From an uncultured Clostridia bacterium (GTDB taxonomy: Bacteria > Bacillota > Clostridia > TANB77 > CAG-508): a stretch of DNA of 64,000 nucleotides. Below, in pieces: positions 54,494-63,448 of the stretch. The stretch's first letter is position 1. Each line of letters opens with the position of its first letter. The stretch spans positions 1-64,000 of the forward strand of contig CAKOYU010000006.1 in the NCBI GenBank assembly GCA_934130975.1. Reading direction: 5' to 3'. A program made the translations under genes and the position numbers. Under the pieces are notes generated by a model. The model ran no database searches. It saw only the letters and a list, made by a program, of their open reading frames with translations, and had not been told where the DNA came from.

Positions 54494-54733
54494 ATGAGTT
54501 CAGAAGAAGTTTTTGAAAAAGTAAAAGGAATAATTGTAGAACAATTAGGAGTTGCTGATACAGCTGTTACAATGGAAGCATCTTTTATAGATGATTTAGG
54601 AGCTGATTCATTAGATATAGTAGAATTAGTAATGGCATTAGAAGAAGAATTTGATATAGAAATTCCAGATGCTGATGCAGAAAAAGTTGTTACAGTAGGA
54701 GATGTAGTTGACTACATAAAAGAAAATGTATAA
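54494..54733 (+). CDS. acpP: acyl carrier protein
   Basis: 79 residues from ATG 54494 (AGGAGGTG upstream; an earlier ATG in frame overlaps that site). Acidic, with the phosphopantetheine serine in GADSLDIVELVMALEEEF. Carries growing acyl chains for fatty acid synthesis. Terminator directly downstream. Confidence 0.97.
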   Translation: MSSEEVFEKVKGIIVEQLGVADTAVTMEASFIDDLGADSLDIVELVMALEEEFDIEIPDADAEKVVTVGDVVDYIKENV

Positions 54734-54776
54734 AATAAAAGGAGAACGAAATAAATTCGTTCTTTTATTTTATTAT
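54734..54776 (+). terminator. terminator of acpP
   Basis: AAAATAAAAGGAGAACGAA and TTCGTTCTTTTATTTT pair around ATAAA. The stem is long, T-rich at its end, and precedes the next ribosome binding site. Confidence 0.8.
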
Positions 54777-54790
54777 AGAAAGGAAAGAGT

Positions 54791-55732
54791 ATGAAAAAGG
54801 AAGAATTTTATTATAAATCAGCAGATGGAAAAACAGAAATACATGCAGTAAAATGGTTGCCAGAAACAGATCCAATTGCTATATTGCAAATTGCTCATGG
54901 AGTTACAGAATATATAGAGAGATATGAAAACTTAGCAAAGTATTTTACAGAAAAAGGATTTATAGTCTGTGGTAATGATCATATAGGTCATGGAAAATCT
55001 ATTGCAAAAGAAGCAAAGCCAATGTACTTTGGACCAAAAGGAAGTTGGAATTTTGCTGTAAAAGATATAAATGAATGTCAAAAAATAATTAGTAGTGAAT
55101 ATTCACAACTACCATATTTCATGTTAGGATTTTCATTAGGATCATTTTTATTAAGAACGTATTTAATTGATTATGATACAAATATAGATATGGCTATTAT
55201 AATGGGAACAGGTACTGTTCCTAAAATGCAAATAAAGCTGGCTCAAATGATAGTGAATAATGAAGCTAAAAAGGTAGGAGAAGATAATACTAGCCCATTA
55301 ATTCAAAAATTAACATTTGAAACATATAATAAAAGTTTTGAACCAAATAGAACAAAATATGATTGGTTATGTTCTAACAATGAAAGTTTAGATGAATATA
55401 TATCAGATCCAATGAGAGGTGAGGATTTTTCAGCAGGGCTATTTAGAGAGTTGTTGGAAGGAATGGATTATACTAATACAGATTCTAATATTAAAAAAAT
55501 GAATAAAGATATTCCAATTTTGTTTATGTCTGGAGACAAAGATCCTGTAGGAAACCAGAGTAAAGGTGTAATTCAGGCTTATAACAAATTTAAAAAGTTT
55601 GGCATAAAAAGTGTTGATATTAAATTGTATAAAGATTTAAGACATGATATTTTGCATGAGAAGTGTAAAGATGATATCTATAATGATATATATAATTTTT
55701 TAGCGAAAAAACTTGAAAAAAATGCAAAATAG
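54791..55732 (+). CDS. alpha/beta hydrolase, lysophospholipase/monoacylglycerol lipase type
   Basis: 313 residues. Oxyanion region QIAHGVTEYIERYENLAKYF, then GNDHIGHGKS, nucleophile elbow GFSLGSFLLR, acid in FMSGDKDPVG and histidine in DLRHDILHEK. This set fits the Serine aminopeptidase S33/monoacylglycerol lipase group. No signal peptide, so it acts in the cytoplasm, possibly on lysolipids or acylglycerols, which would fit its place inside the plsX-acpP-rnc lipid cluster. GAAAGGAAAGAG site. A stem (AGTTGAAAA/TTTTCAACT) precedes rnc. Confidence 0.9.
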   Translation: MKKEEFYYKSADGKTEIHAVKWLPETDPIAILQIAHGVTEYIERYENLAKYFTEKGFIVCGNDHIGHGKSIAKEAKPMYFGPKGSWNFAVKDINECQKIISSEYSQLPYFMLGFSLGSFLLRTYLIDYDTNIDMAIIMGTGTVPKMQIKLAQMIVNNEAKKVGEDNTSPLIQKLTFETYNKSFEPNRTKYDWLCSNNESLDEYISDPMRGEDFSAGLFRELLEGMDYTNTDSNIKKMNKDIPILFMSGDKDPVGNQSKGVIQAYNKFKKFGIKSVDIKLYKDLRHDILHEKCKDDIYNDIYNFLAKKLEKNAK

Positions 55733-55833
55733 TATATAATAGAATAGGGTAAACTAAAAGAGAAAGTTGAAAAGAATTATATTATGATTTTTTTCAACTT
55801 GGTTTGTATTTAGAAAGGAATGGAGATCATAAC

Positions 55834-56502
55834 ATGAAAAAATTAGAACAAAATATAGGTTATACATTTAAAGATAAAGAACTATTAAAAAAAGCTTTAA
55901 CCCATACATCATATGCATATGAGCACAATGTGGAAAGTAATGAAAAATTAGAGTTTTTAGGTGATAGTATTTTAGAATTCATTTCAAGTATTTATTTGTA
56001 TGAGAATTATCCTAACTTAAAAGAAGGAGAAATGACTAAAGTTAGAGCAACAGTAGTGTGTGAAACTAGTTTACACAAGATAGCGCAAATGCATGGTTTT
56101 AGTGATTTCTTGTATCTTGGAAAATCAGAAAGAACTACAAATAAAGAAGTAAGACCTGCAATTTTAGCTGATAGTGTAGAAGCAGTGATTGCTGCGATGT
56201 ATTTAGATGGAGGATTAGAAGAAGCAAAAAGATTCATTATAGAAAATTTAGAAGAACCAATAAAAATAGCAAGTCAACATGTGGGACAAAAAGATTATAA
56301 AACAGTTTTACAAGAAAAGTTACAAAAGCATGGAGAAGTAGAAATAAAATATACAATAATAAAAGAAACTGGACCAGACCATGATAAGACATTTGAAGCG
56401 CAAGTAGAATGTAATCACAAAAAATTAGCAGAAGGAACAGGAAAGTCAAAAAAGCTTGCAGAGATGGAAGCAGCTAGAAAAGCATTGCAGAATTTAAAAT
56501 AA
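55834..56502 (+). CDS. rnc: ribonuclease III
   Basis: 222 residues from ATG 55834 (AAAGGAATGGAG upstream). RNase III signature NEKLEFLGDSILEF, second acidic cluster ILADSVEAVIAAMYLDGG, then a double-stranded RNA-binding domain (DYKTVLQEKLQKHG to KLAEMEAARKALQNL). Processes rRNA precursors and mRNAs. The radical SAM gene begins 13 bases later, as is common in Clostridia. Confidence 0.97.
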   Translation: MKKLEQNIGYTFKDKELLKKALTHTSYAYEHNVESNEKLEFLGDSILEFISSIYLYENYPNLKEGEMTKVRATVVCETSLHKIAQMHGFSDFLYLGKSERTTNKEVRPAILADSVEAVIAAMYLDGGLEEAKRFIIENLEEPIKIASQHVGQKDYKTVLQEKLQKHGEVEIKYTIIKETGPDHDKTFEAQVECNHKKLAEGTGKSKKLAEMEAARKALQNLK

Positions 56503-56515
56503 AAGAGGTGAAAAA

Positions 56516-57577
56516 ATGAAAAAACATTATATTATCCCAATATTTGTACCACATCTAGGATGTCCAAATGATTGCATATTTTGTAACCAAAGGTCAATAA
56601 GTGGACAACAAAAAATGATAACAGCAGAAGATGTAAAGAAAACAATAGATTTTTATTTAGAAAATATAAAAGATAAAGAAGCAAAAAAGGAAGTTGCATT
56701 TTTTGGAGGAAGTTTTACAGGAATAGAAGAAGAGAAGCAAGAAGAATTTTTAAAAACAGCATATGAATATATAAAACAAGGAAAAATTGATTCAATAAGA
56801 GTATCAACAAGACCAGATTACATAGACAAAAAAATTCTTAAGAGGCTAAAGAAATATAAAGTAGAAACAATCGAACTAGGGGTACAATCTGCAAATGATT
56901 ATATATTAAAAAGAGCTAATAGAGGACATACATTTGAGGACGTAAAGAAAGCATCAAAAATGATAAGATGGCGTGGATTTAAATTAGGACATCAAATGAT
57001 GGTAGGATTACCAGAAAGTACTAGAATTGATGAAATAAATACAGCTAAAGAATTAATAAAATTAAAACCTAAAATGGTAAGGATATATCCAGTTTTAGTA
57101 ATTAAAAATACAAGATTAGAAAAAGAATTTCTAGATGAAAAATATACACCTTTAACTGTAGTACAAGCAGTAGAAACATGTAAAGAGTTAATGTCAATGT
57201 TTAATCAAAAAGGAATAGAGGTAATAAGAGTAGGATTACAAAATACAGATGAAATAACAGATCCTAATATAGAGGGAAGTGAAGTTGTTGCAGGACCATA
57301 CCATCCAGCTTTTAGACAATTAGTAGAATCAGGATTATGGTATGATACGATTCTTGCAAAAATAAAACAATTAAATGTAAAAGTAAAAAAAGTACAAGTA
57401 ACTGTAAATCCTCAAGATGCAAATAATGTTATTGGACATAAAAGAGAGAATGTAGAAAAATTAAAAGAGCTTTATACATTAGATTTAATTGTAAAGCAGG
57501 ATGCTGATATTAAACCAGGAAAACTAGATATAAAAGTATTAGAGACATATCCTGAGTTTTTAGAGGATCATAAATAA
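56516..57577 (+). CDS. radical SAM protein, Elp3/YhcC-like
   Basis: 353 residues. The iron-sulfur cysteines are in HLGCPNDCIFCNQRSISG (C-x3-C-x2-C). FFGGSFTGIE and RVSTRPDYID match the Elp3-like radical SAM core, and ELGVQSANDYILKRANRGH is the typical B12-independent Elp3 strand. No acetyltransferase domain follows, so it is the short bacterial group whose substrate is unclear; oxygen-independent coproporphyrinogen oxidase-like annotations occur for such proteins. Its position after rnc is conserved in Clostridia. AGAGGTG site. Confidence 0.88.
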   Translation: MKKHYIIPIFVPHLGCPNDCIFCNQRSISGQQKMITAEDVKKTIDFYLENIKDKEAKKEVAFFGGSFTGIEEEKQEEFLKTAYEYIKQGKIDSIRVSTRPDYIDKKILKRLKKYKVETIELGVQSANDYILKRANRGHTFEDVKKASKMIRWRGFKLGHQMMVGLPESTRIDEINTAKELIKLKPKMVRIYPVLVIKNTRLEKEFLDEKYTPLTVVQAVETCKELMSMFNQKGIEVIRVGLQNTDEITDPNIEGSEVVAGPYHPAFRQLVESGLWYDTILAKIKQLNVKVKKVQVTVNPQDANNVIGHKRENVEKLKELYTLDLIVKQDADIKPGKLDIKVLETYPEFLEDHK

Positions 57578-57588
57578 AGGGGAAGAAT

Positions 57589-58533
57589 ATGGAAAAAAAC
57601 AAAAGATTAATAAATATATTATTAGTAGTAATAATGATATTAGTAGTTATTGGATGCATTTTAGGATATATTTTTTTTACTAAAGATAAGACCAAGCCGA
57701 TTATAGATCCAGAAGAGAAAAGAACAATTCAAAATCAAGAAAAAATATTTTCGATAGAAAATTATCCTAAAGTAGAGTGTTTGGCTGAAACATTGCCATT
57801 AGCAGAAGCATTTGAAGCAAATTTAACTGGAACAGATGTGAAAGAAATTAATATTACATATTCAAAAGCTGAAGATGCATATACTAATTTAATCAATGGA
57901 GATACTGATTTGATTTTAGTTACATATCCATCTGAAGAAGAAAAGAATTTAGTAAGAGAAAAAAATGGAGAACTAGATATAACTCCGATTGCAAAAGATG
58001 CATTTGTATTTTTTGTTAATACAGATAATCCTATTGATAATTTAACATCAGAACAAATTCAAGATATATATTCTGGAAAAACGAGAAGTTGGAAAGACTT
58101 AGGTGGAGAAAATGAAAAAATAATAGCTTATCAAAGACCAGAAAATTCTGTAAGTCAAAAAGGAATGATGTCATTAGTTATGAAAGGCAAAAAGATGACA
58201 ACACCCATTATAGGAAATATTAAGTATGATGATACAGAAATTAATGATGTTATATTAGATTATAGTAATGAAAAAACGACTATAGGATATGCATATAATT
58301 ATTATGCAAGAACGATGTATATAACAGATAAAATGAAGTTACTAGCAATTGATGGAATTGATCCAACATATGAAAATATTCAAACAGGATTATATGGATT
58401 ACAAACAAAATATTATGCTGTTACTAGAAAAAATGAAGAGCAAAATAGTGATGTGCTTAAATTATTAGACACGATGAAATCTAATAGAGGACAAAATGTA
58501 GTAAAGGAGGCAGGCTATGTTCAAAACTACTAA
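57589..58533 (+). CDS. membrane-anchored phosphate-binding-protein-like (PstS superfamily)
   Basis: 314 residues. A signal anchor (about 7-30, no lipobox cysteine) is followed by a periplasmic-binding-protein-like domain: PLAEAFEANLTG, INITYSKAEDAYTNLINGDTDLILV (in parts), then TSEQIQDIYSGKTRSWKDLGG and GMMSLVMKGK, which are PstS-like stretches. There is no pstCAB beside it. Standalone forms are usually sensors or regulators. GGGGAAG site. It overlaps the next gene by 17 bases, so the two act together. Confidence 0.82.
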   Translation: MEKNKRLINILLVVIMILVVIGCILGYIFFTKDKTKPIIDPEEKRTIQNQEKIFSIENYPKVECLAETLPLAEAFEANLTGTDVKEINITYSKAEDAYTNLINGDTDLILVTYPSEEEKNLVREKNGELDITPIAKDAFVFFVNTDNPIDNLTSEQIQDIYSGKTRSWKDLGGENEKIIAYQRPENSVSQKGMMSLVMKGKKMTTPIIGNIKYDDTEINDVILDYSNEKTTIGYAYNYYARTMYITDKMKLLAIDGIDPTYENIQTGLYGLQTKYYAVTRKNEEQNSDVLKLLDTMKSNRGQNVVKEAGYVQNY

Positions 58534-59839
58534 ATCGAAAACAATTTTTGCGCTGATCTTTTGTAGTATATGTATATTAATAACAGTAGGAGCAATAATA
58601 TATAAAAATATAGAAATAGATGACATGACAAAAGAAGAACGTGAAGAAGAATTAAAAGATGTGGCAGGAATAAATCTAAAAGGAACATATAATCAAAATG
58701 ACTTAACAATTTTAGAAAAAAGAGCGGCAAAAGATAAGGTTGAAATAACATATTGTCAAATAAATGGATTAAACAATAATGTGGTTCAGAATAATATTAA
58801 TAAAGAACTTGAGAACTTAGCCGTAAATATATATAAAGATAAAGTTACGAATTTAGATGAAGTTATAAATGTATCTGTCAATGAAAGAAATGTAGCGAAT
58901 TTTGCTAATACACTTTCTTTTGAAGTAAGCTATGTTGCGAAAAAAGATGATGATGGTGATGGCTTTTTTCAAGGCTATAAATGTTTAAATTATGATTTAA
59001 CAACAGGTGAAAAAATAACATTTGATAAATTATTTACACAAAATGCACCAATGGAAGAAATTTTAAGAAAATCAGCATATTATAGTTTAGTAAAAAGAAA
59101 TGTAAAAACAAATTTGGCAGGAGAGTTGGAAATATCAGACTATGGAGATGTAGAAAATGAAGTTTCAGTGTTTATTAATAAATATAAAAATGAGCAGATA
59201 GAAAATTTTGAATTCTCACCAAAAACTATAAGCGTTTTCTGGGGAGAAAATGATGATATAATAGAAATTAATATGTCAGAATATGCAGACTATATTGCTA
59301 TTTATAATAGATATTTAAGTGATAATAATATTTTTGAGAAAAGTGATGTTGGATTGAAAAATTTATATACACTATCAGAAAGAAATTCAACAACATATAC
59401 ATATATGAATTATCAAAAAGGAAGTAATTATTTTATTGATATTAATTTGATGAATTATGATGGAAGTAACAACGAATTTAGCGAAAAATTAAAAAAAGAA
59501 AAAATAATAGAATTAGAAGCAGAAATTGAAAAAATAAAAAATTCAATATCAAAAAATCCAGACAGTTTCTATATATTAAACTATAGTATTAATATTTCAA
59601 CAACTTATGATGAAGAAACAATGCAAAATATGACATATTGTACAACTGAAGGAAATTCATATGAAATTACAACACATGATTTTGAAGAAAATATTGAACC
59701 TATAATAATAAAAGCAAATCGAGAAAGTGGTAATGGAATTCAAACATATGTATACAATTTTAAAGATATACTAAATATAGAACCACAAACAACAAAAGAG
59801 GCATATAATCCTACAACAGGAGAAAAGATAGTAATTTAG
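58517..59839 (+). CDS. membrane-anchored protein, unknown, coupled to the PstS-like gene
   Basis: 440 residues. One N-terminal helix (about 8-28) is followed by an outer domain with a lysine/glutamate-rich beta pattern. The stretch DGFFQGYKCLNYDLTTGEKITFDKLF and a later FSPKTISVFWGENDDIIEINMSEYADY recall the DUF3298/RsiV-type fold of anti-sigma factors and lysozyme-binding proteins; this is a weak impression. AAGGAGG site within the end of the previous gene. Paired translation with a PstS-like anchor points to an envelope complex. Confidence 0.6.
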   Translation: MFKTTKSKTIFALIFCSICILITVGAIIYKNIEIDDMTKEEREEELKDVAGINLKGTYNQNDLTILEKRAAKDKVEITYCQINGLNNNVVQNNINKELENLAVNIYKDKVTNLDEVINVSVNERNVANFANTLSFEVSYVAKKDDDGDGFFQGYKCLNYDLTTGEKITFDKLFTQNAPMEEILRKSAYYSLVKRNVKTNLAGELEISDYGDVENEVSVFINKYKNEQIENFEFSPKTISVFWGENDDIIEINMSEYADYIAIYNRYLSDNNIFEKSDVGLKNLYTLSERNSTTYTYMNYQKGSNYFIDINLMNYDGSNNEFSEKLKKEKIIELEAEIEKIKNSISKNPDSFYILNYSINISTTYDEETMQNMTYCTTEGNSYEITTHDFEENIEPIIIKANRESGNGIQTYVYNFKDILNIEPQTTKEAYNPTTGEKIVI

Positions 59840-59840
59840 T

Positions 59841-59888
59841 ATAAAATCACTCGTTATTACAAATAATTGTAATAAGGGTGATTTTTTT
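59841..59888 (+). terminator. terminator before yitT-like gene
   Basis: AAAATCAC, then TTATTACAA and TTGTAATAA, then GTGATTTT, followed by TTT. The T run runs into the ATG of the next gene, whose ribosome binding site (AAGGGTGAT) lies in the stem. Confidence 0.78.
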
Positions 59889-60740
59889 ATGGACAGTATT
59901 AAAAGAAAAAAAGGAATAATAAATATTATAGGAACAATTGTAGGATCAGCAATAATGGCATTTGGAACATCTGCATTTCTTTTGCCAAATCAATTATCAT
60001 CAGGAGGTTTAGCTGGAATAGCAACAATAACATATTATTTATTAAAAATACCAATGGGAGTAATGATAATGACATTAAATATTCCGTTGTTTATATTAGC
60101 AGGATATAGATTGGGAAAAGAATTTTTTGCTAAATCGTTAATTGGAACAGTTAGTTTATCTGCATTTATAGATATATTTGATAAATATCCAGCAATTACA
60201 AATGATAGGTTTTTGGCATGTATATATGGTGGTTCATTAATAGGAATAGGAACAGCAATAATATTAAAAGTAGGAGCATCAACTGGAGGAACAGATTTGA
60301 TTGCAACGGTAATTAAAGGTTATAATCCGTACATTTCTATGAGCAAATATTTAATAATTATGGATATTGTTATTATATCTTTAAATGTTTTATTTTTTAA
60401 ACATATTGAAATTGGGCTGTATTCAGCAATTGCGATTTATCTATATGGGCAAATGATAGATATAATATTTGAAGGAGTATATTATACAAAATTATTATTT
60501 ATTATTTCTGATAAAAATGAGGAAATTTCTAAAGTTATTGGAGAAAATGTAAAAAGAGGAGTAACTGGTTTATATGGTAAAGGGATGTACAAAAATGAAG
60601 ATAAATTAGTTTTAATTTGTGCTGCTTCTAGAAATGATACTGCTAAAATAAAGGATATTGCTAAAAAAGTTGATGAGCATTGTTTCATTGTTATAGGAAA
60701 TGTTAGAGAAGTTCTTGGAAAAGGTTTCAAAGAAACTTAA
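59889..60740 (+). CDS. YitT family membrane protein (DUF161/DUF2179)
   Basis: 283 residues. Five to six membrane helices in the DUF161 pattern (GTIVGSAIMAFGTSAFLLPN, SSGGLAGIATI; GIGTAIILKVGASTGGTDLIATVI). The cytosolic C-terminal DUF2179 ferredoxin-like domain contains KEISKVIGENVKRGVTGLYGKGMY-like sequence and ends REVLGKGF. Membrane proteins of unknown transport function. The start overlaps a terminator, which suggests its expression needs read-through or is modulated by the hairpin. Confidence 0.92.
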   Translation: MDSIKRKKGIINIIGTIVGSAIMAFGTSAFLLPNQLSSGGLAGIATITYYLLKIPMGVMIMTLNIPLFILAGYRLGKEFFAKSLIGTVSLSAFIDIFDKYPAITNDRFLACIYGGSLIGIGTAIILKVGASTGGTDLIATVIKGYNPYISMSKYLIIMDIVIISLNVLFFKHIEIGLYSAIAIYLYGQMIDIIFEGVYYTKLLFIISDKNEEISKVIGENVKRGVTGLYGKGMYKNEDKLVLICAASRNDTAKIKDIAKKVDEHCFIVIGNVREVLGKGFKET

Positions 60741-60988
60741 AAATGCATTTATAATTTATTACAATTTACTTTTACTTAAATAGATATTTAGAAATTTATA
60801 ATATATTGTTTTTTATACCTTGCTGTCGCAATCTCCATATTGAAGCTGCTTGCATGTAGATTGCTCCATATCGCATTCGCTACGCTCATTTGGTCGCTTA
60901 CGCGGTATTGCAAAACAATATATTATAAATTTTCAAAATAAATATAATGTATTTGTGAATTGTAATAAATTATAAATGTATTTTAAGT
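60735..60988 (+). repeat. Inverted-repeat element, copy 6 of 6, spanning two stop codons
   Basis: Arms extend further here than in the other copies: ACTTAAAA, CATTTATAATTTATTACAAT on the left against its complement on the right. They reach the stop codon of the yitT-like gene (60738-60740) and of gerAC (60983-60985). It may act as a bidirectional terminator. Inner arms and core as in the family, with GCAATCTCCATATTGAAG against GCATGTAGATTGC in the core. Confidence 0.88.
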
Positions 60989-62302
60989 TTTGGTAATCAT
61001 TTGGCTAGAAACTACATTTACATTTACATTGATGTGAAACTGTGCAGACTTGAATTTCTCATTCCAATTATAATCTTTCCATTCTTTTTGGGTAGTAAAA
61101 TGAGATAATGCTTTGTAAGAGAAAGAATCAATATCTGTTCCAAAATCTTTAGAGATTTTATTAAAGTAATCATCAAATTGTTTTTCTAAATATTTTTTTG
61201 TTGCAATTGAAAAATTTTCAAGAGTACTTGTTTGTTCATATTCAATATCTTTTTCAAGGGTTAAAATAGAAGCTTGTACATTGATATCAAGATATATATT
61301 AGGAATATCGTTTTCAATATTAACTGAAAATTTAGAATTTTTCTTAGGAACTATATTAAGTTCAATTTTATCTTTTTCATTTTCATTACAAGGATTATCG
61401 ATTGAAGCTATAAAAAAATTCAAATTATTTTCTATTAATAGATGGCAAATAGATTCTGTAGCAGTAAGTTTTCCACATAGTTTATCATCATCAAAAACAG
61501 CAATTCCTAGATTTTCTGTGCCACGCTTTCCTTGAAGTGAACTTGATCCAGCAGTTAAATCTTCAGGATTTGTAATAACACTTTCATCTTTTTCAGAAGA
61601 GATATATTGGGAGGAATCTTGTGAATCTTTAGAAGAGGATTCTGAATTAGAAGATTCTTCTTGTTCTTTACGTGCACTAGCATTAAGTCCACCAAGAGTT
61701 GCAGTACCGTCACAAAAATCACCAGATAAAGTGTTAAAAAATTCACCAACAGTAGTATTAGAAAAATAGCCTGTAAACTTATTTGTGATTTCATATGTTG
61801 CATAATAATTTGTAGTAATTTTTTCAAGATTTGGTTTTACATTAGAAAGATATTCATATGCTGGGCAAGTGCTGATTATAAGATTAGTGGTAGGCCTAAA
61901 TTCTTCATTATTTAGTAAACTATAAATTTGAGAGGAAATACCATTTTTTGCAAAATCTTCAGAAAATATAACAGCACCACAATGTGCTAAATTAATTTCT
62001 TTACCAACATAACTATTTAAAAGATTAAGACAACTGTAAATAGAATCTGCTTCTCCAGAAATAAGAATGATATTACTAGATTCGTCAGAAGAATTGCTAT
62101 TAGGAGAAAACGTAGCTGATTTTGTAAATTGAGCTGTAAGTTTTATTTTTGCATTTTCACCAACATCAATTCCTAGTGCTAAGACATAAGCTAAATTAGT
62201 TAAGTTGTGTGATGTATAAGAACTTGAAAATGCGCCAATAAAAATTACAAGTAATATTAAAAAGGCTATAATGTTGATTGCGTTTTTACTCGTGATAACC
62301 AC
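60983..62302 (-). CDS. gerAC: GerAC-like spore germination protein without a lipobox
   Basis: 439 residues. The conserved opening LTNLAYVLALGIDVGENAKIKLTAQF and the following ...ANLAHCGAVIFSEDFAKNGI and C-terminal KYLEKQFDDYFNKISKDFGTDIDSF are those of the Ger(x)C family, the lipoprotein subunit of nutrient germinant receptors. Normal members have a cysteine just after the signal peptide. Here the sequence is IFIGAFSSSYTSHNL, with no cysteine, so it is probably anchored by an uncleaved helix. A serine/glutamate-rich insert (about 210-260) is unusual. The GTG start lies inside the GGAGGTG ribosome site; an in-frame stop precedes it. Overlaps gerAB by 37 bases. Confidence 0.87.
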   Translation of the reverse strand: MVITSKNAINIIAFLILLVIFIGAFSSSYTSHNLTNLAYVLALGIDVGENAKIKLTAQFTKSATFSPNSNSSDESSNIILISGEADSIYSCLNLLNSYVGKEINLAHCGAVIFSEDFAKNGISSQIYSLLNNEEFRPTTNLIISTCPAYEYLSNVKPNLEKITTNYYATYEITNKFTGYFSNTTVGEFFNTLSGDFCDGTATLGGLNASARKEQEESSNSESSSKDSQDSSQYISSEKDESVITNPEDLTAGSSSLQGKRGTENLGIAVFDDDKLCGKLTATESICHLLIENNLNFFIASIDNPCNENEKDKIELNIVPKKNSKFSVNIENDIPNIYLDINVQASILTLEKDIEYEQTSTLENFSIATKKYLEKQFDDYFNKISKDFGTDIDSFSYKALSHFTTQKEWKDYNWNEKFKSAQFHINVNVNVVSSQMITKT

Positions 62303-63384
62303 CTCCTAATAAATTTTTTTACATTTGCTAAGAATAAAATTGAAAAACTGATGCCAATAACCAAAATAAAGAAAGAATATTTATAGGCAGTATTAGAAAG
62401 AAATGTGGAAAGTGCACGATTTTTTGGTAGTAAGCTAACAATAAAAATTCCAATTGCAATTAATATATTTAATAAAATTTCATTTTGTATATGAGTGATT
62501 TTTCTTAATATCCTGTTCGAAAATTTTAAAGTAATACCTAAATAACTCATAAAAGATAAAATCCAAATAAGTAAATAAATAGAATCAGGTTTTCTAAAAA
62601 AAGAACCAAATTCAATATATTTAGTTGCAGAATATAGTGGCATTAATTCATCAGTTTCAACAAATCCACTAAACATGAATATAATTATGGCAACACTTAA
62701 TAGTAAAAAAATTGAAGATAGTACTATTGCTGTTATTGAAATATTTTTTATATCTTCTGGCTTTTTCATAATAGGTGGAATAAAGTAAATGTATGCAATT
62801 ACTTGAAATGCAAAAATATTACATAATCCACTAACAAATGTGGGAAAAAGACCATTTCCGAATATAGGATAGATTTTAGCTACTTCGTAATAAGGAATAT
62901 CTACTAAAAATAAGATTAAAGTGCTAATAATTAAAAATGGGAAAAATATAAATATAGTTCTATAAACTGCATTGTGCTTCATATTGCAGGCAGTAATTGC
63001 AGAAATTAAGAATAATATTATAATGTAAAAAAGCTTAGTCATTGGAAAATATATAATTTGTAAAAATGAGGAGAATAGATTTAGCAAAATCCCTGCCCAA
63101 AATACAAAATATGCAACATATGCTATACCAATGATGCATTTTAAAGTTTTTCCGCCAAGGTAATCTGAAATATCAATTATATCATAAGTTGGAAATTTCT
63201 GAAGAAAATAGCAAATTAAAGATGTATAGCAAATTACTATTATGCTGATATATAGAATATTTAATAAAGAGGAAGAGCCAGTTAAATTTATAATTGGTTT
63301 TGTGATATTTAAAATTATATGGTTAAAAGTAATAGTTACTAATAATGCTATTGCTTCTTTATTACCAATTTTTACATTATCCAT
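62266..63384 (-). CDS. gerAB: GerAB-like spore germination permease
   Basis: 372 residues with about ten membrane helices in the APC-superfamily pattern of GerAB (PIINLTGSSSLLNIL near the start, DISDYLGGKTLKCIIGIAY). It senses or binds the germinant in the spore inner membrane. No gerAA gene lies upstream; the next gene is the HD protein. The gene has AAAGGAT before the ATG. It is read with gerAC. Confidence 0.87.
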   Translation of the reverse strand: MDNVKIGNKEAIALLVTITFNHIILNITKPIINLTGSSSLLNILYISIIVICYTSLICYFLQKFPTYDIIDISDYLGGKTLKCIIGIAYVAYFVFWAGILLNLFSSFLQIIYFPMTKLFYIIILFLISAITACNMKHNAVYRTIFIFFPFLIISTLILFLVDIPYYEVAKIYPIFGNGLFPTFVSGLCNIFAFQVIAYIYFIPPIMKKPEDIKNISITAIVLSSIFLLLSVAIIIFMFSGFVETDELMPLYSATKYIEFGSFFRKPDSIYLLIWILSFMSYLGITLKFSNRILRKITHIQNEILLNILIAIGIFIVSLLPKNRALSTFLSNTAYKYSFFILVIGISFSILFLANVKKFIRRWLSRVKTQSTL

Positions 63385-63397
63385 ATATAAATCCTTT

Positions 63398-63442
63398 CAT
63401 AAAAAAATATTCCTACATATTATTTACAAATATGTAGGAATT
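63398..63442 (-). terminator. terminator of the HD-domain gene
   Basis: ATTCCTACATAT and ATATGTAGGAAT form a perfect stem with an ~11-base loop. On the reverse strand it is followed by ATTTTTTT. It lies between the HD gene and gerAB, so gerAB needs read-through or a promoter inside this region. Confidence 0.82.
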
Positions 63443-63448
63443 ATACAT

